Origin: Dokdonella_A sp046347015
GTDB lineage: Bacteria > Pseudomonadota > Gammaproteobacteria > Xanthomonadales > Rhodanobacteraceae
Length of the DNA stretch: 64,000 nt
Direction: 5' to 3'
Assembly: GCA_046347015.1 (NCBI GenBank)
Contig: JAXMHA010000001.1
Span: 124,001-188,000 of the forward strand
Made by a program: the position numbers and the translations under genes. Positions 55,918 to 64,000 of the stretch are shown piece by piece. Below the pieces are notes generated by a model that saw only the letters and a list, made by a program, of their open reading frames with translations, did not search any database and was not told the DNA's origin. Position 1 is the first letter of the stretch. Every line of letters starts with the position of its first letter.

Positions 55918-58203
55918 TCACTTGAGGCTCTCGTTGAGGATGCGCGGCGTCACGAAGATCAGGAGCTCGGCCTTCGAGTCATTGCGCGACGTGTTCTTGA
56001 ACAGGTGGCCCAGCACCGGCAGGTCGCCGAGCAGCGGCACCTTGTTGACGTTGTCCTGCTTGCTGACCTCGTATACGCCGCCGAGTACGACGGTCTGGCC
56101 ATTGTCGACGAGGACCTGGGTCGTGATCTCGCGCTTGTCGAGGTTCGGGATCTGCCCGCCGCCCGGTGGCACGGTGTAACCCGACACGGCATCCTTCTTG
56201 ACGTCGAGGTCGAGGATCACGCGATCGTCGGCGGTGATCGTTGGCGTCACCTTGAGTTCCAGCACCGCTTCCTTGAAGTTGACGGTGGCGGTGCCGGTGC
56301 CGGCGCCGGCGGTCGAGTTCTGGAACGTCACGTAGCCGACTTCCTGACCCTGCTTGATGTCGGCTTCCTGCTGGTTCGCGGTGATGACGCGCGGACTCGA
56401 GATCACCTCGCCGCGGCCTTCGGTCTGTGCCGCCGAGAGTTCGAGGTCGAGCAGGTAGTCGGCACTCAGGATCGCAAGGCCGAAGCTGCCGCCACCGGTC
56501 AGCGTCGACGGCAGGTTCACGTTGAGTCGATCGTTGAGGTTCGGCACCGCGATGCCGCTCTGCGTCGTGTTGTCGGTCGGGATCGTGCCCGGCGCGACCA
56601 TCGGCAAGCCGCGCGAGCCCGGCGTGAAACGGTTGTTGAGGGCGACGTTCGCCATCGCATCGGTGGCGTTGGCCGAACCCGAGGTCGCGACGACGTTGCC
56701 GTTGCTGGTTTCGTAGCCGCCGCTGACGCCGAACCGGACGCCGAGTTCGCGGGCGAACGTGTCCGAGGCGACGACGATGCGCGCCTCGATCAGCACCTGC
56801 TGAACCGGGCGGTCGAGCACCGCGATGAGCTGGCGGATTTCCTGCACCTTCGACGGGATGTCGCTGATCAGCAGCGTGTTGGTGCGATCGTCGTAGGTCA
56901 CGGTGCCGCGCGCGGACAGGAACCCGCGCTGGGCCTGCGTGTTGCCGCCGCCGCTGGTGGCGCCACCGGCCTGGTTCGCCTGCGCCTCCTTGGTCAGCAG
57001 CGCGGCGATGTCCTTGGCCTTGCCGTAGCTGATCGGAATGTAGTCGGAAACCAGCGGCTCCTTGTCGGCGAGCTGCATCTGCGCATCGGCGAGCGCCTGC
57101 TCGCGCTTGGCGATTTCTTCCTGCGGCGCGACCCAGATCACGTTGCCCTGCCGGCGCTTGTCGAGGCCCTTCGCGCGCAGGACGATGTCGAGTGCCTGGT
57201 CCCACGGCACGTTGATCAAGCGCAACGTCACGTTGCCCTGCACGCTGTCGGCAACGACGATGTTGAGGTCGGACACATCGGCAATGAGCTGCAGTACCGA
57301 GCGGGTCGGGATGTCCTGGAAGTTGAAGGTCACGCGGCTGCCGGTGTAGGTCGGCTCGGCGTTGCGTCCCTTGTTCTCGGGACCGGTCTTCTTCTTCGAC
57401 ACTTCGACGATGTACTGGTCGCCGGTCTGGTAGGCGAGTTGCTCGAACGGCTGCGTCGCGCGGATGTCGACGCGCACGCCGAGGCCGTGCGACTGCGTCT
57501 GGATCGACTGTACCGGCGTCGCGAAATCGAGCACGTCGAGCTTCTGCGCGAGCTTCGGCGGCAGCGCGGCGTTGGTGATGTCGAGCATGATGTCGTCGCC
57601 GAGGCGCTTCAGGTTCACCGCCGCGCCCGGAGCGTTGAACGTGACGATGACGCGGCCGCCGCCGTCCTGTCCGCGCCGGAAATCGACGTTGGAAACTTCG
57701 ATGCCGCTGGCCGGCACCGCCTTGGTCGGATTCGTGCTGGCCACCGACCGCGCGATCATCGTCGCCCCGGTCTGCCCGTTGTTGACCGAAACGACGAACT
57801 TGTTGCCTTCGACGCGGCTGCTGTACCCGGCGCTGCGGAACAGGTCGACGACCACGCGCGTGCGTCCGCCGGCTTCGACGGCCGTGACGCCGGACGTCGC
57901 GCCGGTGCCGATGTCGACGCGGCGCTTCGCGAACGCATCATTGGTGGCGGCGAAGTCGAACGCGATGCGGGGCGGGTTCTCCGTCGTGAACGCCTGCGGT
58001 ACCGCGGGCGGATCGGCAAACGTCATCGTGATGTCCACCTGGCCGCCCGGCAACGCGGTGTAGCCGATGTCCTGCAGGACGTTCCCGGCGTGCGCTCCGG
58101 CCGTGAAGACGAAGCTCAGCAGGACCAGCAGCCAGAGCCGCCGGTTCCACCGTGCCGCGGGGGCGAACGACCGCTCCCTGTTGCCAGTTGACATCATGCT
58201 CAT
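55918..58203 (-). CDS. pilQ: type IV pilus secretin PilQ
   Basis: 761 residues from ATG 58203, with GGGAG 8 bases upstream. Signal peptide (cut near AGAHAG), then two AMIN-type domains (about residues 30-230), an STN/N0 domain (VTFNFQDIPTRSVLQLIADV), an N1 domain (DYIPISYGKAKDIAALLTKE) and the secretin core (LIEARIVVASDTFARELGVR, and ending VTPRILNESLK). It forms the outer-membrane pore for the pilus. It follows pilP by 22 bases in the pilMNOPQ operon. Confidence 0.96.
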   Translation of the reverse strand: MSMMSTGNRERSFAPAARWNRRLWLLVLLSFVFTAGAHAGNVLQDIGYTALPGGQVDITMTFADPPAVPQAFTTENPPRIAFDFAATNDAFAKRRVDIGTGATSGVTAVEAGGRTRVVVDLFRSAGYSSRVEGNKFVVSVNNGQTGATMIARSVASTNPTKAVPASGIEVSNVDFRRGQDGGGRVIVTFNAPGAAVNLKRLGDDIMLDITNAALPPKLAQKLDVLDFATPVQSIQTQSHGLGVRVDIRATQPFEQLAYQTGDQYIVEVSKKKTGPENKGRNAEPTYTGSRVTFNFQDIPTRSVLQLIADVSDLNIVVADSVQGNVTLRLINVPWDQALDIVLRAKGLDKRRQGNVIWVAPQEEIAKREQALADAQMQLADKEPLVSDYIPISYGKAKDIAALLTKEAQANQAGGATSGGGNTQAQRGFLSARGTVTYDDRTNTLLISDIPSKVQEIRQLIAVLDRPVQQVLIEARIVVASDTFARELGVRFGVSGGYETSNGNVVATSGSANATDAMANVALNNRFTPGSRGLPMVAPGTIPTDNTTQSGIAVPNLNDRLNVNLPSTLTGGGSFGLAILSADYLLDLELSAAQTEGRGEVISSPRVITANQQEADIKQGQEVGYVTFQNSTAGAGTGTATVNFKEAVLELKVTPTITADDRVILDLDVKKDAVSGYTVPPGGGQIPNLDKREITTQVLVDNGQTVVLGGVYEVSKQDNVNKVPLLGDLPVLGHLFKNTSRNDSKAELLIFVTPRILNESLK

Positions 58204-58225
58204 GAAGTTACTCCCGACGGATCGG

Positions 58226-58747
58226 TCATTTCGTGGCCTCGCCCAGGGCGACCGTTGCGGGCCGCTCCATCCAGCCTCCGCTGCCGTTGGGCACGAGCTC
58301 GACGACATCGATGTGGTCTTCGGAAATCCCGGTGATGCGACCGTAGTTCTGCCCGAGGTAATTGCCGGCGTGCACCCGATGGATCACCCCGTCCGGGTCC
58401 TTGACGAGACCCTCGATCTTGTTGCCCATGCCGATCGTCCCGACCATGTGCAGTGCATCGAGAGGATAGGATTCGAGCGGTTCACGGGGACGGTTCTGGT
58501 CCGGATGCGGCCCGTTCGACGCGGATTCGCGTTGCTCGGACGGACTCGGGCCGAATGGATCGCGCAATCCCTGGTCGGTGTACTCGAAGGTTTCGAACGT
58601 CTTGATCACCGGCAACGGTTCGACGGGCGCCTTCGGTTTCGCCTTCTGGTCAGCGACCCAGCGGTGCAGGTCGTCGTTGCCGGAACAACCGCCCAGTAGA
58701 ACCACCAGCCCCAGCACCACTGCCGTGATCGAATTGCGGAGGGTCAT
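58226..58747 (-). CDS. pilP: type IV pilus lipoprotein PilP
   Basis: 173 residues from ATG 58747. Lipobox LLGGC near residue 21, a disordered Pro/Lys linker (about residues 30-75) containing RDPFGP, and a beta-sandwich domain with LDALHMVGTIGMGNKIEGLV and VHAGNYLGQNYGRI. PilP joins PilN/PilO in the inner membrane to PilQ. It starts one base after the pilO stop. Confidence 0.94.
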   Translation of the reverse strand: MTLRNSITAVVLGLVVLLGGCSGNDDLHRWVADQKAKPKAPVEPLPVIKTFETFEYTDQGLRDPFGPSPSEQRESASNGPHPDQNRPREPLESYPLDALHMVGTIGMGNKIEGLVKDPDGVIHRVHAGNYLGQNYGRITGISEDHIDVVELVPNGSGGWMERPATVALGEATK

Positions 58748-58748
58748 G

Positions 58749-59456
58749 TCACTTCCCTCCCTTGGCAGGCGCGGGTTTCGGCGCGACGGGCTTGGCGCCC
58801 TTGGCACCTTTCGCCGTCTTGCTGGCCTCGGCCTCGGCGGCGGCCGACTCTTCCTCGTCGACGTACCGGTAGGTCTTGACGGTGCCTTCGAGCTCGAGTT
58901 GCCCGGTCGCGGCACCGGCATCCTTGCCCGTGATCGGCTTCAACGAGACGTTGTGCATCGTCAGGATCACCACCCGCGGCAGCGACGCGACGCCGCTGAT
59001 GAACGTGCCGAACTGGTGGTACGTGCCACGCATCTTGAGCTGGATCGGCTTCTCGGCGTAGAACTCCTTGATCGCTTCCGGACCCGGCTGGAAAAGATCG
59101 GTTTCGATCCCGGCCGCGAGCGCGGTCTGCGAGATGTCGACCAGGAGGTCCGGCATCTCGGTCTTGCTCGGCAACTGGCGCAGCATCGTGCGCAACAGTT
59201 CCTTCATGTCGTCGAGCTGCTTGCGGTACTCCGGCAAGTTGACCATCTTGGCCTGCTTGTCGGAAAACTCCTTCTTCAGCGAGACCTCGACCCTTTGGGC
59301 CTGGTGGAGGTCGTCCTGCTGGCCGCGGATCCACACCCACCAGCCGAGCAGCACGATGATCGCGAACACGATGACGGCGAAGAATGTCTTGATCGACTTC
59401 GGCCACGCGCCGATGTTGTTGCGGTCGAGATTGCGCAGGTCGTCGAAGAAGCTCAT
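58749..59456 (-). CDS. pilO: type IV pilus inner membrane protein PilO
   Basis: 235 residues. Short cytoplasmic N terminus, one membrane helix (about residues 26-45, FFAVIVFAIIVLLGWWVWI), a coiled coil (QAQRVEVSLKKEFSDKQAKM) and a ferredoxin-like fold domain (ITMHN..., GTYHQFGTFISGVASLPRVV). The last 35 residues are Ala/Lys/Pro rich and probably disordered. PilO pairs with PilN. The start overlaps the pilN stop by 4 bases. Confidence 0.94.
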   Translation of the reverse strand: MSFFDDLRNLDRNNIGAWPKSIKTFFAVIVFAIIVLLGWWVWIRGQQDDLHQAQRVEVSLKKEFSDKQAKMVNLPEYRKQLDDMKELLRTMLRQLPSKTEMPDLLVDISQTALAAGIETDLFQPGPEAIKEFYAEKPIQLKMRGTYHQFGTFISGVASLPRVVILTMHNVSLKPITGKDAGAATGQLELEGTVKTYRYVDEEESAAAEAEASKTAKGAKGAKPVAPKPAPAKGGK

Positions 59457-60247
59457 GGCGTGGCTCCCTGCGCGGGCTTTGCCGCCGGAGCGGCCGGCGC
59501 GTGCGCGGGCGCGGTCGCCGCGGGCGATCCCGTGGCAGCCGGAACGGGCGCCGGAGCGGCCGGCTTGGCGCCGGATGTCGCGTCTGCCGCGGGTTTCGTG
59601 GCACCAGGCTCGGCGGGGGTGGCCGCGCTCGTCGATGCCACAGGCTCACCCGCCTTGGCTCCCGCTTCGCCGGCCGTACCGGTTTGCGCCTCTTCGGGCT
59701 TGCGCAGCGTGACCTCGAGCGAGAAGGCGTACGGCATCTTGCGATCCGCACCCTTGGCTCCGGTCTGGTTCTCGATCTTGCGGAGATCCGAGTGGCCCAT
59801 CCAGGGCGACGCGTCGATGTTGCGCATGTAGCTCGCGACGCCTGCGTTCGATTCCGCGACGCCTTCCAGCGTCAACGATTGCCCGGACTGCTTCATCGAC
59901 GTCAGCCGGACGCCGTCCGGGATCGTCTTCACCATCTCGTCGAACAGGTGCACCATCTGCGAGCGGTTCGACTGCAGTTGCTCGATGATCTGCTTGCGCG
60001 CGAGAAGCTGTGACTTGGTCTTGTCGAGGGCCTGGATCTCCACGAGCTGCTTGTCGAGCTGGGCAATCTCGCCTTTCAGGTACTGGTTGCGCGCCTGCTG
60101 TCCGCTGATCATCCGGCTCATCCAGCCGACGGCCAGCAGGACCGCAAGGCATCCGGCGAGCGCGGCGACGACGAGCAGCATGTAGAACTCGCGCTCACGC
60201 TGCTTGCGCCGTTCCGACCGCCACGGGAGCAGGTTGATCCTGGCCAT
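59453..60247 (-). CDS. pilN: type IV pilus inner membrane protein PilN with long Ala/Pro tail
   Basis: 264 residues from ATG 60247, where the family begins MARINLLPWR, the PilM-binding peptide. One membrane helix (about residues 22-43), a coiled coil and the ferredoxin-like domain (GVRLTSMKQSGQSLTLEGVA, MPYAFSLEVTLRK) end near residue 185. The remaining 80 residues are an Ala/Pro/Thr-rich tail, so the protein is clearly longer than usual PilN (about 180-200). It overlaps pilM by one base (TGATG). Confidence 0.94.
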   Translation of the reverse strand: MARINLLPWRSERRKQREREFYMLLVVAALAGCLAVLLAVGWMSRMISGQQARNQYLKGEIAQLDKQLVEIQALDKTKSQLLARKQIIEQLQSNRSQMVHLFDEMVKTIPDGVRLTSMKQSGQSLTLEGVAESNAGVASYMRNIDASPWMGHSDLRKIENQTGAKGADRKMPYAFSLEVTLRKPEEAQTGTAGEAGAKAGEPVASTSAATPAEPGATKPAADATSGAKPAAPAPVPAATGSPAATAPAHAPAAPAAKPAQGATP

Positions 60248-61305
60248 CAGTCGAAACTCCTGAGGGCAAGTCCGCACGCAATCATCAGGGCCGGTGCGTC
60301 CTGGGCCAGCGTCTGCGCCTGCACCCGACCCGACAGCGCCATGTCGGCCAGCGGGTTGGCGACGACGCTCGGCACGCCGAGGTGTTCCTCGACCATCGCG
60401 GCAATGCCGGGAATCGACGCACAGCCGCCCGCAAGGACGATCTGGTCGACCTTGCTGTACTCGGAACCGGCGAAGAAGAACTGCAGCAACCGGCTGATCT
60501 GCTGGACCAGCACTTCCTTGAATGGCTCCAGCACCTCGGCTTCGTACGATTCGGGCAGTCCGCCTTGCCGCTTGGCAAGGCCGGCTTCCTCGTAGGACAA
60601 GCCGTAGCGGCGCATGATCTCGTCGGTGAGCTGCTTGCCACCGAAGACCTGCTCGCGTGAATAGACGGTGCGCTGATTGCGCAACACGATCAGCGTCGTC
60701 ATCGTCGCGCCGACGTCGACGACCGCCACGACGGCGTCGCGCGGGACCGACAACTGGTCGGAAATCAGGCGGAACGCGTTTTCCATCGCGAACGCCTCGA
60801 CATCGACGACCTTGGTCCCGAGTCCGCCGAGGTCGAGCGCGGCAACCCTGAGGTCGACGTTCTCGGTCCGCGACGCCGCGAGCAGGACGTTGACCATGTC
60901 CGGGTTGTCCTTGACCGGTCCCAGCACCTCGAAATCGAGGCTGACTTCCTCGATCGGATACGGGATGTACTGGTTGGCCTCGACCTGGATCTGCGCTTCC
61001 ATGTCGTCCTCGGACAGATCCGCCGGCATCGGGATGATCTTGGTGATCACCGCCGATCCCGCGACGGCCGCGGCGGCCGCCTTCAACTTCGAGCCGGAAC
61101 GATTGAGCGCGCGCCGGATCGCTTCACCGACGGCTTCGACCTCGACGATGTTCTTCTCGACCACCGCGTTGGGAGGCAACGGTTCGACCGCGTAGTGTTC
61201 TACGCGGTAGCGCGTTCCGGACTGGCTGAGTTGCAGCAGTTTGACCGCCGTGGAACTGATGTCCACGCCGACGAGAGGTGCCGCCTTGGCCGTGATGATC
61301 CCCAC
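60247..61305 (-). CDS. pilM: type IV pilus assembly ATPase-like protein PilM
   Basis: 352 residues from GTG 61305, preferred over GTG 61323 because the purine-rich GGAGGGGGG sits between them as the ribosome binding site. The actin-like fold shows LVGVDISSTAVKLLQL, VVAVVDVGATMTTLIVL and IVLAGGCASIPGIAAMV. PilM binds the N-terminal peptide of PilN on the cytoplasmic side. It is the first gene of pilMNOPQ and diverges from the PBP1A gene over 236 bases. Confidence 0.95.
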   Translation of the reverse strand: MGIITAKAAPLVGVDISSTAVKLLQLSQSGTRYRVEHYAVEPLPPNAVVEKNIVEVEAVGEAIRRALNRSGSKLKAAAAAVAGSAVITKIIPMPADLSEDDMEAQIQVEANQYIPYPIEEVSLDFEVLGPVKDNPDMVNVLLAASRTENVDLRVAALDLGGLGTKVVDVEAFAMENAFRLISDQLSVPRDAVVAVVDVGATMTTLIVLRNQRTVYSREQVFGGKQLTDEIMRRYGLSYEEAGLAKRQGGLPESYEAEVLEPFKEVLVQQISRLLQFFFAGSEYSKVDQIVLAGGCASIPGIAAMVEEHLGVPSVVANPLADMALSGRVQAQTLAQDAPALMIACGLALRSFD

Positions 61306-61354
61306 AGCTTTCCCCCCTCCCACGCGCCCTTACGAGCGAAAGATGCGCTGCCGC

Positions 61355-61383
61355 ATTAAATCGGAAAGTTAACGAACTGGCAA
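61355..61383 (-). promoter_or_regulatory. sigma-70-type promoter for pilMNOPQ
   Basis: On the minus strand TTGCCA (61378-61383) and TTTAAT (61355-61360) are separated by exactly 17 bases. The -10 lies about 50 bases upstream of the pilM start in an AT-rich patch. This fits a housekeeping promoter for the pil operon. Confidence 0.6.
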
Positions 61384-61485
61384 CAGCCACGGCGGTCCAA
61401 AATGGAGAACCCCTTCGCAATCGGACGTTCTGGCGAGCCAACCCGGGTCCAGCCGGCGCGACAACGGCCGAATGGACGAACGATC

Positions 61486-61491
61486 TATACT
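61486..61491 (+). promoter_or_regulatory. candidate -10 element for the PBP1A gene
   Basis: TATACT stands 50 bases before the ATG at 61542 in the divergent pilM/PBP1A intergenic region. No convincing -35 hexamer is seen at the usual distance. Confidence 0.35.
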
Positions 61492-61541
61492 CCCGCGTTC
61501 AGCATCCGACCTTGACTCGTTTCACAAGTCCCGCCCAGACG

Positions 61542-64000
61542 ATGGCCCTGATATTCCGCCTGATGCGCTACTGCGTCGTGGTCGCGCTGGCCGGCGCGAT
61601 CGCCGGGGTGCTCGCGATCGGCGTTGCCTACTGGCTGATCGCCCCCCGCCTGCCGCCCGTGGGGACGTTGAAGGACGTCCAGCTGCAGGTGCCGCTACGC
61701 GTGTATTCGGCCGACGGCAAGCTGATCGCGATGTTCGGCGAGACCAAGCGCACGCCGGTCCGCATCGAGGACGTACCGGCACAGCTCAAGCAGGCGTTCC
61801 TCGCCGCCGAGGACGCCGACTTCTACTCGCATGGCGGCATCGACGTGGCCGGCATCATCCGCGCGGTGTGGCTGATGGTGACCACCGGCAGCAAGCACGT
61901 TCCAGGCGGCAGCACGATCACGCAGCAGGTCGCCCGCAACTTCTTCCTGAGTCCGGAAGTCAGCTTCACCCGCAAGCTGTCCGAGATTTTCCTCGCGATG
62001 CGGATCGAGCACGCGCTGACCAAGGACGAAATCCTCCAGCTCTACCTCAACAAGATCTTCCTCGGCCATCGCACGTACGGCGTCGCGGCCGCGGCCGAGT
62101 ACTACTACGGCAAGACGCTCGACCAGCTCACGCTCCCCGAATGCGCGATGCTGGCCTCGCTGCCGAAGTTCCCGTCGACCGGCAACCCGGTCAGCAATCC
62201 CGCGCGGGCCCTCGAACGGCGCAATTACGTGCTGGCGCGGATGCTCGACAACCGCTTCATCACCAGGGCCGTCTACGATCAGGCGCTGGCGACGCCCGAC
62301 GATGCGTTCGCGCATGAACCCCCGGTGCAGGTCGATGCCCCGTACCTGGCCGAAATGGTCCGCGTCGAGGCGCAGGAGCGTCTCGGCAACAAGGCGCTGA
62401 CCGACGGCTACGTCGTCCGCACGACGATCGACTCGCGACGGCAACAGGCCGCCAACGATGCGGTGCGCAGTGCCTTGATGGCCTACGACCATCGCCATGG
62501 CTACCGCGGCCCGATCGCACACGTCACCCTGGTACCCGGCGCGTCCAAGGATGCGTGGGACCGCGCCCTCGCCCCTTACGATCCCGTCGGCGGTCTCGTG
62601 CCGGGACTGGTTACCAGAGCCGATCACGACTCCGCCCTCGTGTATCTCGTCGACGGCCAGGCCGTGCCGCTCGACATCGGCGCCGTGGCCTGGGCCCGCA
62701 AATACATCGACGAGGACCGCCGCGGCCCGGCTCCGAAGTCCGTCGACGATGTCCTGAAAGCCGGTGACATCGTGCGGCTCGGGCGTGATGCGGAAGGCCA
62801 TTGGACGCTGGGTCAGGTGCCGAAGGCGGAAGGCGCACTCGTGGCACTCGATCCGCAGGACGGTGCGGTCGAGGCCATGGTCGGCGGATTCAGCTTCCTG
62901 CGCAGCAAGTTCAACCGCGTCCTGCAGGCCACGCGGGGGCCCGGCTCCAGCTTCAAGCCATTCCTGTACGCCGCCGCGTTCGACCACGGCTATACCGCGG
63001 CATCGATCATCAACGACGCGCCGATCGTGTTTCCCGACCCGTCCAAACCCAACGGGCTGTGGACTCCGAAGAACGACGACGACACGTTCCAGGGGCCGAT
63101 GCGCCTGCGCGAGGCTCTGGTCAAGTCGGTGAACCTGGTCTCGGTGCGGCTGCTCGACGCCATCGGCATCAGTTACGCCCGTGAATACATCACGCGGTTC
63201 GGCTTCGGCCTCGACCAGATCCCGGACAACCTGTCGATGGCGCTCGGCACCGCGGCCGTCACGCCGATGCAGATGGCGCGCGCGTATGCCGTGTTCGCCA
63301 ACGGCGGCTTCCTCGTCGACCCGCATGTCGTCCGCGAGATCGACGATCGCAACGGGAACGTCGTCTACCGCGCAGACCCTGCAGTCGCCTGCCCGACCTG
63401 TCCGGATACCGCAGCGGTGACGATGCCGGCACCGGCCAGCCCGGCACCTGCCACCGGTTCCCCAATCATCGTCGCCAGCGCGACGGCCGCACCGTCGCCG
63501 GATCCGGCAACGGTCGCCCGTCACGCGCCGCGCGTGCTCGACGCGCGCACCGCCTACCTCATCACTTCGATGATGCGCGACGTCATCCGGCGTGGCACCG
63601 GTCGCGGGGCCATGGTTCTGAAGCGCGACGACCTCGCCGGCAAGACCGGGACGACCAACGACCATCGCGACGCCTGGTTTTCCGGCTTCGACGCCAAGCT
63701 GGTCGCGACCGCCTGGGTCGGCTTCGACGACTTCAGCTCACTCGGACGCGGCGAATTCGGCGCCAAGGCCGCGTTGCCGATGTGGATCGATTTCATGCGC
63801 AGCGCGCTCGACGGCGTCCCCGAGCAGGCGTTCGACATGCCGCCCGGGATTTCACGCGCACGCATCGATGCCCAGACCGGCCTGCTGGCACCGGCGTCGG
63901 ATCCCAACGCGATCCTCGAGGTGTTCAAGACCGAGGATATCCCGCGACTCGAGGCCCAGACCGCCCAGCAAGGGGCACAGGGCGTCGACCAGACCAAGGC
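61542..64000 (+). CDS. mrcA: penicillin-binding protein 1A (class A PBP), C terminus cut by window edge
   Basis: 819 complete codons from ATG 61542 (TTG 61512 is an alternative) and still open at 64000. One N-terminal membrane helix (about residues 10-33) is followed by the glycosyltransferase domain with Glu90 in AAEDADFYSHGG and GGSTITQQVARNFF. After an OB-like insert comes the transpeptidase with catalytic Ser469 in SSFK, the SVN motif in KSVNLVSVRLL and KTGT at 701-704. Between the SxN and KTG motifs there is a CPTC motif and a Pro/Ala-rich insert. It polymerises and cross-links peptidoglycan. The divergent pilM neighbour is the usual gammaproteobacterial layout. Confidence 0.96.
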   Translation, partial: MALIFRLMRYCVVVALAGAIAGVLAIGVAYWLIAPRLPPVGTLKDVQLQVPLRVYSADGKLIAMFGETKRTPVRIEDVPAQLKQAFLAAEDADFYSHGGIDVAGIIRAVWLMVTTGSKHVPGGSTITQQVARNFFLSPEVSFTRKLSEIFLAMRIEHALTKDEILQLYLNKIFLGHRTYGVAAAAEYYYGKTLDQLTLPECAMLASLPKFPSTGNPVSNPARALERRNYVLARMLDNRFITRAVYDQALATPDDAFAHEPPVQVDAPYLAEMVRVEAQERLGNKALTDGYVVRTTIDSRRQQAANDAVRSALMAYDHRHGYRGPIAHVTLVPGASKDAWDRALAPYDPVGGLVPGLVTRADHDSALVYLVDGQAVPLDIGAVAWARKYIDEDRRGPAPKSVDDVLKAGDIVRLGRDAEGHWTLGQVPKAEGALVALDPQDGAVEAMVGGFSFLRSKFNRVLQATRGPGSSFKPFLYAAAFDHGYTAASIINDAPIVFPDPSKPNGLWTPKNDDDTFQGPMRLREALVKSVNLVSVRLLDAIGISYAREYITRFGFGLDQIPDNLSMALGTAAVTPMQMARAYAVFANGGFLVDPHVVREIDDRNGNVVYRADPAVACPTCPDTAAVTMPAPASPAPATGSPIIVASATAAPSPDPATVARHAPRVLDARTAYLITSMMRDVIRRGTGRGAMVLKRDDLAGKTGTTNDHRDAWFSGFDAKLVATAWVGFDDFSSLGRGEFGAKAALPMWIDFMRSALDGVPEQAFDMPPGISRARIDAQTGLLAPASDPNAILEVFKTEDIPRLEAQTAQQGAQGVDQTK

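Noticed and set aside
52982..56179. A 1065-codon plus-strand open frame over the IS remnant, lipoprotein and pilQ
   Set aside because: Its composition is typical of an antisense shadow, and the region is fully explained by minus-strand genes; only the part at 53022-53480 carries transposase fragments.

Overview
The window is a visibly GC-rich, densely packed chromosomal segment of a Gram-negative gammaproteobacterium. Several gene orders point to the Lysobacterales (Xanthomonadales) or a close relative: rpoN-hpf-ptsN-hprK-rapZ-EIIA(Man)-HPr-EI; yebC-ruvC-ruvA-ruvB-ybgC-tolQRAB-pal-cpoB-queE-queC-tRNA-Lys; clpB near pgeF-rluD-bamD; sucD-sucC beside pilS-pilR; and pilMNOPQ divergent from a class A PBP gene. 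The taxonomic placement is an inference from gene order and family content, not from a database search.

Layout. 1-6.2 kb (+): end of sigma-54, ribosome hibernation factor, and a PTS that has only regulatory parts (EIIA-Ntr, HPr kinase, RapZ, EIIA-Man, HPr, enzyme I) with no sugar permease in view. 6.3-10.0 kb: a membrane acylation module (MBOAT, SGNH-like partner, convergent acyltransferase-3). 10.3-19.3 kb (-): tsaB, tRNA-Lys(UUU), queC, queE, the complete Tol-Pal system with CpoB and YbgC, and ruvB. 19.5-25.8 kb (-): kup lying between ruvA and ruvB, ruvA, ruvC, yebC, an alpha/beta hydrolase and aspS. 26-29.7 kb (-): a secreted two-repeat DUF3011 protein, an FmdB zinc ribbon protein and clpB. 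29.8-31.7 kb (-): three small accessory genes (basic-tailed unknown, HD-domain protein, DUF1275 membrane protein) separating clpB from pgeF-rluD. 33.9-40 kb: bamD, nadE, a sigma-70-family factor with a membrane-protein partner, and sucCD. 40.2-44.2 kb (+): pilS-pilR and a small outer-membrane beta-barrel gene with a strong terminator. 44.3-51.4 kb (-): a moxR-DUF58-DUF4381-batA-batB/C-batD aerotolerance-type operon. 51.6-55.9 kb (-): a cNMP-binding/EAL phosphodiesterase, a decayed IS1595-type element between two 243-bp direct repeats, and a large Ig-like lipoprotein. 55.9-61.3 kb (-): pilQ-P-O-N-M. 61.5-64 kb (+): penicillin-binding protein 1A, running off the right edge.

How it works together: most of the window is envelope biology. 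Tol-Pal-CpoB, BamD, PBP1A and the type IV pilus alignment/secretin complex (PilMNOPQ with PilSR control) build and span the envelope, and the RpoN fragment at the left edge is the sigma factor PilR would need. The queC, queE, tsaB, tRNA-Lys and aspS genes form a loose tRNA modification and charging neighbourhood. The most unusual place is 52.7-55.9 kb, where the 3' end of the pilus-adjacent lipoprotein gene, together with its terminator, exists twice around an IS remnant. The pattern of differences suggests a lost tandem paralogue.
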